A DNA stretch of 12,387 bases. Origin: JBAXGW01 sp037139195 (GTDB taxonomy: Bacteria > Bacteroidota > Bacteroidia > Bacteroidales > JAHJDW01). The stretch is taken from contig JBAXGW010000093.1 of assembly GCA_037139195.1 (NCBI GenBank), positions 1 to 12,387 on the forward strand, read 5' to 3'. The notes under the pieces were generated by a model that was not told where the DNA came from, searched no databases, and was given only the letters and a program-made list of their open reading frames with translations. How positions within the stretch are numbered: position 1 is the first letter of the stretch; each line of letters opens with the position of its first letter. A program made the translations under genes and the position numbers. Positions 6,739 to 12,387 of the stretch are shown piece after piece.

Positions 6739-7473
6739 ATGAATATTAGAGATAAGGCAATTATAACTGGATTATATTTATCCAAATATAGTGAGGTTGG
6801 ACTAAAAAAATTAGGTTTTAGTTCATTTCAGGAGTCATTTAATATCTTAGGTTTTTCTTTGGGTAGTAAACCTAGTTCTATTAAAAACTACAGAGATGAG
6901 TTTGATCCTTTATTCCCAAATAACAGAAAGGGATGGCATAAGAGACCCATTAGAGATTATTGCAAATACTTTTATGATTATTATTTTAATACTTCTTTTG
7001 AAGAGTTTTCTATATTAATTAAATCTTTTTTTATAGAAAATTATGAATTAGAGGAATTTATTAGTAAAATCGAAAAAAAAGATTATTCAGAAAGCGTAGC
7101 AAAAAGGCTATTGACAGGCAAGGCTGCTGAAGAATATTTCAAAAATGAATATGTTAAAATTAAAGAATTTCATAAATTTATCTTAACAGACACAACGAAT
7201 TTGGCTTGTGGTTTTGATTACAAGCTTTCATTAAATTCAGACTTTTATTGCGTTGAAGTTAAAGGGTTAAATGAATTGAAGGGTGGTATTCAATTTACAG
7301 AAAAAGAATATTATGTGGCTCAAAATATGAAGTCAAGTTATTGTTTGTTTATTGTAAAAAACTTCAAAGAAAAACCTATTCATGATATAGTTTTTGACCC
7401 ATTAAACTCTCGATTATTGTTTAAAGAAATAAAAAGAGAAATTATTCAAACTACATATACTACAATAATATGA
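6739..7473 (+). CDS. Type II restriction endonuclease, DUF3883/PD-(D/E)XK
   Basis: This 244-residue protein has a helical N-terminal half. It includes KPSSIKNYRDEFDPLFPN (about 44-61), a stretch I associate with DNA-binding ends of restriction enzymes. The C-terminal nuclease domain resembles DUF3883. The likely metal-binding PD-(D/E)XK residues are Asp160 in GFDYKLS and Glu173/Lys175 in CVEVKG, preceded by a helix GKAAEEYF (127-134). It is expected to cut double-stranded DNA at the site protected by a cognate methyltransferase. Its start abuts the methyltransferase stop with no spacer, which implies translational coupling. The next small frame overlaps its end by 4 bp (ATGA). Because the methyltransferase appears incomplete, either the nuclease is harmless, or protection comes from elsewhere, or the truncated methyltransferase still works. 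Confidence 0.72.
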   Translation: MNIRDKAIITGLYLSKYSEVGLKKLGFSSFQESFNILGFSLGSKPSSIKNYRDEFDPLFPNNRKGWHKRPIRDYCKYFYDYYFNTSFEEFSILIKSFFIENYELEEFISKIEKKDYSESVAKRLLTGKAAEEYFKNEYVKIKEFHKFILTDTTNLACGFDYKLSLNSDFYCVEVKGLNELKGGIQFTEKEYYVAQNMKSSYCLFIVKNFKEKPIHDIVFDPLNSRLLFKEIKREIIQTTYTTII

Positions 7474-7670
7474 AAGATATAAAGAACCAAAATCAATTTC
7501 TTGTAAGTATGCCAAATTGTTCAAATATTCTTTTTGAATTTAGTAACGGTAATATTGTTAAATCGAAAAGAATAGCAGATAAAAATGCAAAAAATGCGCT
7601 ATCTTATTATAAACTAACTTCTAATATTCAAAATACAATAAATAAGTTTCTTAATCCTAAAGCTATTTGA
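7470..7670 (+). CDS. 66-residue small frame, unknown; probably part of a broken gene
   Basis: This short frame overlaps the nuclease gene by 4 bp (ATGA), as a co-translated gene would. The product is Lys/Asn/Ile-rich with no recognisable motif (NILFEFSNGNIVKSKRIADK in the middle). It ends at a TGA (7668-7670), but the same reading frame continues open for another 67 codons into a restriction-enzyme-like tail ending at 7874. It may therefore be the upper part of a gene broken by one nonsense change (for example TGG to TGA), or a chance or fused piece left by a rearrangement. I would not assign a function. Confidence 0.35.
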   Translation: MKDIKNQNQFLVSMPNCSNILFEFSNGNIVKSKRIADKNAKNALSYYKLTSNIQNTINKFLNPKAI

Positions 7671-7874
7671 AAAGACAAAAACGCACGTTGGATTTTGAAA
7701 CCAATGAATTATTGTATGAATTATTTTGGGAATGGCGAAATTGTAATAACAAAGAGAGGAAATTTTAAAATTGGTAGAATTACAATGCAAAGAAAAGGTG
7801 GCGATGGTGGAAGGGAAACCGCTAAAATGTTACAGTTTAAAATTAATCCAGCTGAATTGTTTGAAATTGAATAA
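7671..7874 (+). pseudogene. Remnant of a second type II restriction enzyme (C-terminal tail)
   Basis: Directly after the TGA at 7668-7670, and in the same frame, 67 codons read through to a TAA at 7872-7874. The distinctive stretch is MNYFGNGEIVITKRG followed by KIGRITMQRKGGDGGRE and AKMLQFKINPAELFEIE. I recognise this as the conserved C-terminus of type II restriction endonucleases, possibly of the HpaII type; that assignment is from memory and weak. The catalytic N-terminal part is absent, and the gene just upstream is an unrelated nuclease. The likely history is a methyltransferase-plus-endonuclease pair in which the end of the first gene and the start of the second were replaced by the DUF3883 nuclease. 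A 56-residue peptide from the ATG at 7704 could still be made. The following 48 bp to the next gene hold no clear promoter. Confidence 0.62.
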
Positions 7875-7922
7875 TTTTCAATAAAACAGGTCAAACATAC
7901 AAATCCTCACAATTTACCACTC

Positions 7923-8324
7923 ATGAAACAAACTGAAACACCTCAAGACTCAAGTGCATTAGATAATTACTTTAAAGAAGTATGCTATGCAGTTAATGAT
8001 GAAGGAAAATATGCTAAAGTTTTAAGCACAGGTTGGGAAGTGAAAACTTCTGCAATGAATGTTGCTTGGAATGACATAGAAAAGAGGATTGAAGATGCGA
8101 AGCAAAAGATTGAAAGGGGAGAAGCTAGTCCTATATTGTTTTTCATGGAACTTAGAATAATGGATATTGGTATTTTGGCTGCTTATACTGGATTTTGGTC
8201 GTGGCAAGTTAAAAGACATTTAAAACCAAGTGTTTTCAATAAATTATCATCAAAAAAACTTCAAAAATATGCAACTCTTTTTGAAGTAAGTATTGAAGAA
8301 TTAAAATCAATGAAGCCTTTATGA
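7923..8324 (+). CDS. Conserved unknown with HTH-like C-terminus
   Basis: This 133-residue, mostly helical protein is likely cytoplasmic (no signal peptide or membrane segment). Residues 1-70 include a Lys/Glu-rich helix (DIEKRIEDAKQKIERGEASP). The C-terminal part (about 78-130, including WSWQVKRHLKPSVFNKLS and KKLQKYATLFEVSIEELKS) has the spacing and closing helix of Cro/XRE-type helix-turn-helix domains. I do not recognise a named family. As I recall, similar proteins precede BtrH-like genes in Bacteroidetes dialkylresorcinol loci. Its stop overlaps the start of the BtrH-like gene by 4 bp (ATGA), so the two are translationally coupled. It could be an operon regulator or an adaptor for the acyltransferase. 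It is the first core-locus gene after the R-M block. Confidence 0.68.
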   Translation: MKQTETPQDSSALDNYFKEVCYAVNDEGKYAKVLSTGWEVKTSAMNVAWNDIEKRIEDAKQKIERGEASPILFFMELRIMDIGILAAYTGFWSWQVKRHLKPSVFNKLSSKKLQKYATLFEVSIEELKSMKPL

Positions 8325-9337
8325 AAATAGAGTTTGAACATATACAATCGGCTCATTGCGAGAATGGTGTTGTAAGTAATTTGCTTAATTTTAATGGATT
8401 AAAAAAAATAACCGAGCCACTTGCTTTTGGTATTGGTTCGGGATTATTTTTTATTTATCTGCCTTTTATCAAAATTAATAATTGTCCAGCATTTTCTTAT
8501 AGAATTATGCCCGGTTTAATTTTTAAAAGAACCTGCAATTCATTAGGTGTTAAAAGCGAAAAGATAACGTTTAGTTCTACCGAAAAAGCTCAGTCGTATA
8601 TAGATAATATACTAGAAACGGGCAAGGCAGTAGGTTGCCAAGTTGGCGTTTATTATTTGACTTATTTGCCAAAAGAATTTCGATTTCATTTCAATGCGCA
8701 TAATATTGTGGTATTTGGTAAAGAAGGCGATACCTATCTTATTAGCGATCCAGTTATGGAAAGCACTACTACGCTGAGCACTTATGAATTAAACAGAGTT
8801 CGCTTTGCAAAAGGACCTTTGGCTCCCAATGGGAAAATATATTATCCCGAAATAATTCATGATATTTCTGATGATCAAATTCGAAGCGCAATAAAAAAAG
8901 GAATTAAACGCAATGTGCGAGATATGCTTCATATTCCAGGACCTATTGTTGGTATTAGTGGAATTAAGTATGTGGGAAATAGAATTAGCAAGTGGAAAGA
9001 TAAATATGGCTTACAAACTGCTGGTGCTTATTTAGCCCAAATTGTTCGAATGCAAGAAGAAATTGGAACGGGTGGCGGCGGATTTAGGTTTATTTATGCT
9101 GCATTTTTGCAAGAAGCTTTTCCATTTTTGCCAAAAGACGAATTGTTAGAAATATCTACGCAGTTTACAAAATCTGGTGATTTGTGGCGTTCTTTTGCGG
9201 TTCAGGCTGCTGGCGTTTACAAAGGTCGTTTGAGTGCTCAAGCTGATTTCGATTTGATGAAAGATCAATTGCATGAAATCGCAGAAATAGAAAAATCTGC
9301 ATTCATTTCTTTATCAAAAATTAATTTGGATAAGTAA
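8321..9337 (+). CDS. BtrH-like acyltransferase (BtrH_N plus DUF4872)
   Basis: The 338-residue protein matches the BtrH_N/DUF4872 architecture. BtrH in butirosin synthesis transfers an acyl group from an ACP to an amine acceptor. The papain/C39-like catalytic set is visible: Cys13 in SAHCENGVVSNLLNFNG, His127 in FNAHNIVVFGKEGD and Asp143 in YLISDPV. The C-terminal half (about 180-335) has the conserved GGGGFRFIYAAFLQEA stretch (around 242-266), typical of DUF4872. Here it plausibly takes an acyl chain or the finished aryl product from the ACP and passes it to a lipid or amine acceptor. It overlaps the preceding gene by 4 bp and the ABC ATPase gene by 1 bp (TAATG), tying it to export. Hydrolase or thioesterase activity is an alternative. 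The acceptor is unknown. Confidence 0.82.
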   Translation: MKIEFEHIQSAHCENGVVSNLLNFNGLKKITEPLAFGIGSGLFFIYLPFIKINNCPAFSYRIMPGLIFKRTCNSLGVKSEKITFSSTEKAQSYIDNILETGKAVGCQVGVYYLTYLPKEFRFHFNAHNIVVFGKEGDTYLISDPVMESTTTLSTYELNRVRFAKGPLAPNGKIYYPEIIHDISDDQIRSAIKKGIKRNVRDMLHIPGPIVGISGIKYVGNRISKWKDKYGLQTAGAYLAQIVRMQEEIGTGGGGFRFIYAAFLQEAFPFLPKDELLEISTQFTKSGDLWRSFAVQAAGVYKGRLSAQADFDLMKDQLHEIAEIEKSAFISLSKINLDK

Positions 9338-10074
9338 TGGAAACTTTTGCGGTTGAAATAAATAATGTTCAATATAGCTACGATTCAAATCCTTTTATAA
9401 ATAATTTAAATCTTTCCGTTAAACAAAATGATCGGTTTGGTTTGTTTGGACCAAATGGTGCAGGCAAAACAACTATTATGTCATTAATGACAGGGCTTTT
9501 AAAACCTAAAGCTGGTGCTGTTACTGTATTTGGCAAAAGCGTTTCGGCTGATAAAAGAGTGAAAAGCATTTTGGGTTTTGTTCCTCAAGATTTTTCTTTC
9601 TATTCTGAATTAACTCCAAAAGAAAATTTGCAATTTTTTGGGGCGTGGTATGGATTAAACAAAACCGAAATAAAATCAAGAACAGAAGAGCTTTTAAGTG
9701 TTTTAGGCTTAAGCGACGTTGCTAATAAACAAGTTAAATTATTTTCGGGAGGAATGAAACGCAGAGTAAATATTGCCATTGGCGTAATTCATAAACCACA
9801 AGTACTTTTTTTAGACGAGCCAACTGCTGGTGTAGATATTCAGTCAAGACACGCAATTGTAAATTATTTGAAAGACATAAATGCAAAAGGAACAACGCTG
9901 ATTTATACTTCGCATCATTTGAAAGAAGCAGAAGAACTTTGTCAACATATTGCTTTAATTGACGAGGGCAAAATAATTGCTCATGGCGAAATGAAACAAC
10001 TTATTGAATCAAATAATGAAACAACGTTAGAAGGGTTGTTTTTGAAATTAACAGGAAACGCATACAGAGACTAA
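9337..10074 (+). CDS. ABC transporter ATP-binding protein
   Basis: This 245-residue nucleotide-binding subunit has all its motifs. These are Walker A GPNGAGKTT (residues 38-46), a Q-loop at Gln84 (FVPQD), signature LFSGGMKRR (135-143), Walker B VLFLDE (156-161) and H-loop His193 (TSHH). It is of the DrrA/CcmA-like type that pairs with ABC-2 permeases, and it powers transport at the inner membrane. Its start overlaps the BtrH-like gene stop by one base and its own stop overlaps the permease start by one base, so the three are co-translated. The substrate is inferred to be the resorcinol/flexirubin-type lipid or its acylated form. Confidence 0.94.
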   Translation: METFAVEINNVQYSYDSNPFINNLNLSVKQNDRFGLFGPNGAGKTTIMSLMTGLLKPKAGAVTVFGKSVSADKRVKSILGFVPQDFSFYSELTPKENLQFFGAWYGLNKTEIKSRTEELLSVLGLSDVANKQVKLFSGGMKRRVNIAIGVIHKPQVLFLDEPTAGVDIQSRHAIVNYLKDINAKGTTLIYTSHHLKEAEELCQHIALIDEGKIIAHGEMKQLIESNNETTLEGLFLKLTGNAYRD

Positions 10075-11351
10075 TGTTTAAATTTATTTCATCCATTGTT
10101 AAAGAATTTAGATTGCTGATTCGCGATAGGGTTGGCTTGGCTTTAATGTTTTTAATGCCAATAGTGCTAGTATTGGTGATGACTAAAATTCAAAATAGTA
10201 CGTTTGAGTTGGTTAATGATAATAAAATTTCAATTATTCTTTCCAATAATGATACATCTAATGTTGCTAAAGACTTCACAGCTGCATTGATTAAAACGGG
10301 GACGTTTAAAGTTTTTTCGATAAAAAAATCAGAAGAAAATAATTTACACGAATTAATGCATCAGCACGATGCCCTGCTTGCCTTGCTTGTTCCAGATAAT
10401 TTCTTTTCTAATCTTAAAAACAAAGCGAAAGCTAATTCGAATAAAGCATTGAAGGGCTTTGGTTTAGGTGCAGATTCTGTTGGGAATATTAAAATATCCT
10501 TGGATTCTTTAAGTATTTATTTCCAGCCAGTATTGCAAGAATCTTATCGATATTCAATTAGAGGTGCTTTGCAAAGTGTTTTGCAAATTATTGAAAATAA
10601 ATTGATGATTCAATCATTGTATAGTTCTATAAATGGAAGTGCAATGCCCGATGGTTTTGAGAAAGACATGATGCAAAATCATACATCATTTAAAGAAATT
10701 ACATTGTCAAATGCTGATTCGGATAAAATGCCGAATGCAAGTCAGCATAATGTTCCTGCTTGGACTTTGTTTGCTATGTTTTTTACTGTGGTTTCTCTTG
10801 GTGGAAATTTAGTTAAAGAAAAATTAAGTGGTAGTTTTATACGATTAAAATTACTTCCGACAAATTATTTTTTTGGATTACTAGCCAAACAACTCGTTTA
10901 TTTGGGAGTTATCATAGCTCAAGTAATTGTTATATTTTCCATTGGCGAATGGATTTTTCCCTTAATAAACCTGCCCGAATTAAATTTGCCAAGCGATTGG
11001 CTCAGTTTAATTGTAATAACGTTTGTTTGTGGATGGTGCGCTATCAGTTTTGCTTTATGCATTGGCGTTTTTGCTAAAACTCAAGAGCAGTCGAGTGGCT
11101 TTGGAAGTGTTTCTGTTGTTATTCTTGCCGCTTTCGGGGGAGTTTTTGTGCCAGCTTTTGCAATGCCCGAATCTTTTGAATTTATCATGAAATTATCTCC
11201 GTTTTATTGGGGTTTGGAATCGTTTTATGGTTTGTTTTTAGAAGGACAAAGTTTGAACGTATTAATTATGCCACTTTTCCCATTGATAATAATATCTGTT
11301 ATTTTGCAAGTCACTGCTTTTATTGGATTGAAAAGACAAGGTTTGATTTAA
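10074..11351 (+). CDS. ABC-2 type transporter permease
   Basis: This 425-residue inner-membrane protein has the classic ABC-2 layout. One membrane helix near the N-terminus (VGLALMFLMPIVLVLVMT, about 19-36) is followed by a large extracytoplasmic domain (to about 225). A C-terminal bundle of about five helices follows, beginning with AWTLFAMFFTVVSLGG and including LVYLGVIIAQVIVIFSIG, LSLIVITFVCGWCAISFA, SVSVVILAAFGGVFVP and PLFPLIIISVILQVTAFIG. The KEKLSGSFIRLKLLPT coupling segment after the second helix is typical. It should form the transport channel with the ATPase encoded immediately upstream (1-bp overlap). It is the last gene of the biosynthetic operon and is followed within 6 bp by a hairpin terminator. 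Confidence 0.92.
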   Translation: MFKFISSIVKEFRLLIRDRVGLALMFLMPIVLVLVMTKIQNSTFELVNDNKISIILSNNDTSNVAKDFTAALIKTGTFKVFSIKKSEENNLHELMHQHDALLALLVPDNFFSNLKNKAKANSNKALKGFGLGADSVGNIKISLDSLSIYFQPVLQESYRYSIRGALQSVLQIIENKLMIQSLYSSINGSAMPDGFEKDMMQNHTSFKEITLSNADSDKMPNASQHNVPAWTLFAMFFTVVSLGGNLVKEKLSGSFIRLKLLPTNYFFGLLAKQLVYLGVIIAQVIVIFSIGEWIFPLINLPELNLPSDWLSLIVITFVCGWCAISFALCIGVFAKTQEQSSGFGSVSVVILAAFGGVFVPAFAMPESFEFIMKLSPFYWGLESFYGLFLEGQSLNVLIMPLFPLIIISVILQVTAFIGLKRQGLI

Positions 11352-11356
11352 ATTTT

Positions 11357-11381
11357 GCAACTAATTAATAGTTGCTTTATT
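11357..11381 (+). terminator. Terminator of the transporter operon
   Basis: A perfect 7-bp stem, gcaacta (11357-11363) with tagttgc (11369-11375), encloses a five-base loop and is followed by tttatt. It begins 6 bp after the permease stop, as expected for intrinsic termination. The same palindrome overlaps the -33 box of the hicAB promoter, so it could also serve as an operator for the HicB repressor. Confidence 0.6.
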
Positions 11382-11402
11382 GATAATAATAATATATATT
11401 TG
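11372..11402 (+). promoter_or_regulatory. hicAB promoter
   Basis: TTG at 11372-11374 and TATATTTG at 11395-11402 are separated by 20 bases, an excellent fit to the Bacteroidetes primary sigma consensus. Transcription would begin near 11409. This places the in-frame ATG at 11380 upstream of the transcript and supports the ATG at 11419 as the HicA start. The -33 element lies within the right arm of the upstream hairpin. Confidence 0.7.
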
Positions 11403-11418
11403 TAGCATAAATACGGAT

Positions 11419-11676
11419 ATGAGTAGGCAAGAGAAATTATTAGAGAAACTGCTTAAAAAACCAAGAAATTTCACTTATGATGAATTAGTTGCTCTATTGA
11501 GAGGTTTTGATTATGTTGAAGAAAATAGAGGACGAACATCAGGTTCAGCCGTGGCATTTTTCAATTCTAAAACAAATGATAAAATCATGATTCACAAGCC
11601 TCATCCTCAAAAAGAAGTTAAAAAATATGTGCTTGAAATAGTTATTGAAAAGTTGAAAGCTAAAAAATACATTTAA
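11419..11676 (+). CDS. hicA: HicA-family mRNA interferase toxin
   Basis: This 85-residue basic protein has the alpha-beta-beta-beta-alpha pattern of the HicA dsRBD-like fold. Landmarks are YDELVALLRGFDYVEENRG (about 20-38), SGSAVAFF and MIHKPHPQKEVKKY (57-70). HicA toxins cleave mRNA and are held inactive by HicB. In well-studied HicA proteins a catalytic His follows the Gly-Ser of the first strand; here that position is Ala (GSAV). The only His residues are His59 and His62 in IHKPHP, so either this is a variant subfamily or RNase activity is altered. An in-frame ATG at 11380 would add 13 residues but lies within the promoter, so 11419 is preferred. The antitoxin gene follows after 12 bp, in toxin-first order as usual for hicAB. 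Confidence 0.82.
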   Translation: MSRQEKLLEKLLKKPRNFTYDELVALLRGFDYVEENRGRTSGSAVAFFNSKTNDKIMIHKPHPQKEVKKYVLEIVIEKLKAKKYI

Positions 11677-11688
11677 AAAATTAAAAAT

Positions 11689-12114
11689 ATGGATGCATTA
11701 ACTTACAAAGGATATATTGGGGTTGTGAAATTTTCATCAGAAGACGAAGTTTTTTTTGGCAAAATTGAGCATATTAACGATACAATTACTTTTGAATCTG
11801 ATAATGCTCATAATTTAAAGAAGGCATTTGAAGACGCTGTTGATGATTATTTAATATTCTGTACAGAAAAAGGCGTTAAACCTGACAAACCCTTTAAAGG
11901 TAGCTTTAATGTTCGAATTAAGCCAGTAGTTCATAAAATGGCACAAATGGAAGCCTTAGGACGAGGCATTTCTTTAAATAAATTTATTGAAACTGCCATT
12001 GAAAAAGAGCTTGAAAATAATAACGAAAAAATATCAGCATCGAGACGTAAAAAGCTGGATTCGTTGCTTTCTATACCAAATAGAAGAGCAAGTAAGGGTT
12101 TAAAAGCTGAGTAA
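11689..12114 (+). CDS. hicB: HicB-family antitoxin with ribbon-helix-helix domain
   Basis: The 141-residue protein has the HicB architecture. The N-terminal RNase H-like partial fold (1-65, GYIGVVKFSSEDEVFFGKI then AFEDAVDDYLIFC) should mask HicA. A ribbon-helix-helix DNA-binding segment follows (about 70-108: strand SFNVRI, helix VVHKMAQMEALGRG, turn ISLNKF, helix ETAIEKELE). A basic tail (about 113-141) is longer than in minimal HicB. It should form a complex with HicA and repress the hicAB promoter, possibly through the palindrome at 11357-11375. There is no sign of an independent promoter. The gene is the last coding region in the window. Confidence 0.85.
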   Translation: MDALTYKGYIGVVKFSSEDEVFFGKIEHINDTITFESDNAHNLKKAFEDAVDDYLIFCTEKGVKPDKPFKGSFNVRIKPVVHKMAQMEALGRGISLNKFIETAIEKELENNNEKISASRRKKLDSLLSIPNRRASKGLKAE

Positions 12115-12129
12115 TTTCTGATTTAATTT

Positions 12130-12325
12130 CATTGTTGTCCGAAAAAATAATATAAGATTCCTCCATTTCGACTCACGCTCAATGCATCGCCTGCGGTCGG
12201 AATGACAATAAGTTGAGGAGAAAAAAGGAGAGAGGGGGGTGTCGGTGGCAAAGCTACCGATAACCCCCTCTCTCCTTGGCATAACATATTGATAGTCATT
12301 TCGAACGAAGTGAGAAATCTTTGAA
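12130..12325. repeat. Composite inverted-repeat element downstream of hicB
   Basis: The outer parts are related as inverted copies. The stretch from agattcctcc (12155-12164) to tttcg pairs imperfectly with the reverse complement of cgaacgaagtgagaaatct (12302-12320). Inside, aatgacaata (12201-12210) pairs with tattgatagtcatt (12287-12300), allowing a short bulge. The left edge cattgttgtccga (12130-12142) is an inverted copy of 46-58, and 12303-12335 is a direct copy of 1-33. This looks like a non-autonomous, MITE-like or REP-type intergenic repeat with another hairpin nested inside. No transposase is present in the window. The reading frames that cross it are made of repeat sequence. Confidence 0.6.
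12225..12277. repeat. Long hairpin with G-rich arm
   Basis: The arms 12225-12249 and 12253-12277 pair around an aaa loop. The outer 14 bp are perfect (aaggagagaggggg with ccccctctctcctt). A few mismatches or G-T pairs follow, then tcggt/accga and the tip ggtggc/gctacc. No T-tract follows, so it is not a standard terminator. It is nested in the larger inverted element and is probably a mobile-type repeat unit. It would fold strongly in RNA of either strand. Confidence 0.6.
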
Positions 12326-12348
12326 GTTTTTGTTTAATCAAAAGAATT

Positions 12349-12369
12349 CCTCGAGGCTCTGCCTCGGGG
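12349..12369. repeat. Short GC-rich hairpin near the window end
   Basis: The stretch cctcgaggc (12349-12357), loop tct and gcctcgggg (12361-12369) form a 9-bp stem with one G-T pair. It follows directly on the repeat copy at 12303-12335. It is much more GC-rich than its surroundings and is probably another dispersed repeat unit, continuing beyond the window edge. A weak terminator is possible, but only a gtgagtaattt tail follows. Confidence 0.45.
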
Positions 12370-12387
12370 TGAGTAATTTCAAGCGAC

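Noticed and set aside
11380..11418. Upstream ATG extending HicA by 13 residues
   Set aside because: It lies within the promoter and upstream of the predicted transcription start. The extra residues are hydrophobic and not part of the HicA fold.
12100..12341. Two overlapping minus-strand open frames after hicB
   Set aside because: They run through the nested inverted repeats and the long hairpin, and their products are low-complexity translations of repeat DNA with no recognisable domain.

Overview
The window looks like a chromosomal segment from a member of the Bacteroidetes (Bacteroidota). It is very AT-rich. The genes lack Shine-Dalgarno sequences and are preceded by A-rich leaders. Two good matches to the Bacteroidetes housekeeping promoter (TTTG, about 19-21 bp, TAnnTTTG) are present. 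The main gene set is one known from flexirubin/dialkylresorcinol loci of this phylum. No rRNA, tRNA or CRISPR array was seen.

Region 1 (1-181) holds part of a dispersed intergenic repeat and the leader of an acyl carrier protein gene. Region 2 (182-2929) encodes an ACP, a catalytically complete ketosynthase (Cys-His-His) and a ketosynthase-like partner whose active-site Cys has become His (chain-length-factor type). A gap at 443-700 holds a hairpin and a cluster of CAGTG repeats. Region 3 (2930-5783) starts with a promoter and an unusually structured leader. It continues with a small secreted protein of unknown function, DarA (StlC-like) and DarB (StlD-like ketosynthase/cyclase). Region 5 (7923-11351) is a tightly overlapping four-gene run: a conserved unknown with an HTH-like C-terminus, a BtrH-type cysteine acyltransferase, an ABC ATPase and an ABC-2 permease. 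It ends in a hairpin terminator. The inferred scheme is that the KS/CLF pair and ACP build an acyl chain, DarB condenses and cyclises two acyl thioesters, DarA aromatises the ring to a resorcinol, the BtrH-like enzyme moves an acyl group, and the ABC transporter moves the lipid or pigment. No ketoreductase, dehydratase, malonyltransferase or aromatic ammonia lyase lies in the window, so any chain reduction or aryl starter must come from elsewhere.

Region 4 (5839-7874) is a type II restriction-modification block between darB and the transporter genes. It has a cytosine-C5 methyltransferase that stops before motif X, a PD-(D/E)XK/DUF3883-type nuclease starting at the next base, and the decayed tail of a second, different restriction enzyme. 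The simplest reading is a horizontally acquired and rearranged R-M module inside the biosynthetic operon.

Region 6 (11357-12114) is a hicAB toxin-antitoxin pair whose promoter overlaps the terminator of the transporter operon. Region 7 (12115-12387) is non-coding and made of nested dispersed repeats, including a long hairpin. Parts of these repeats recur at the window start in both direct and inverted form, so repeats flank the whole gene block.
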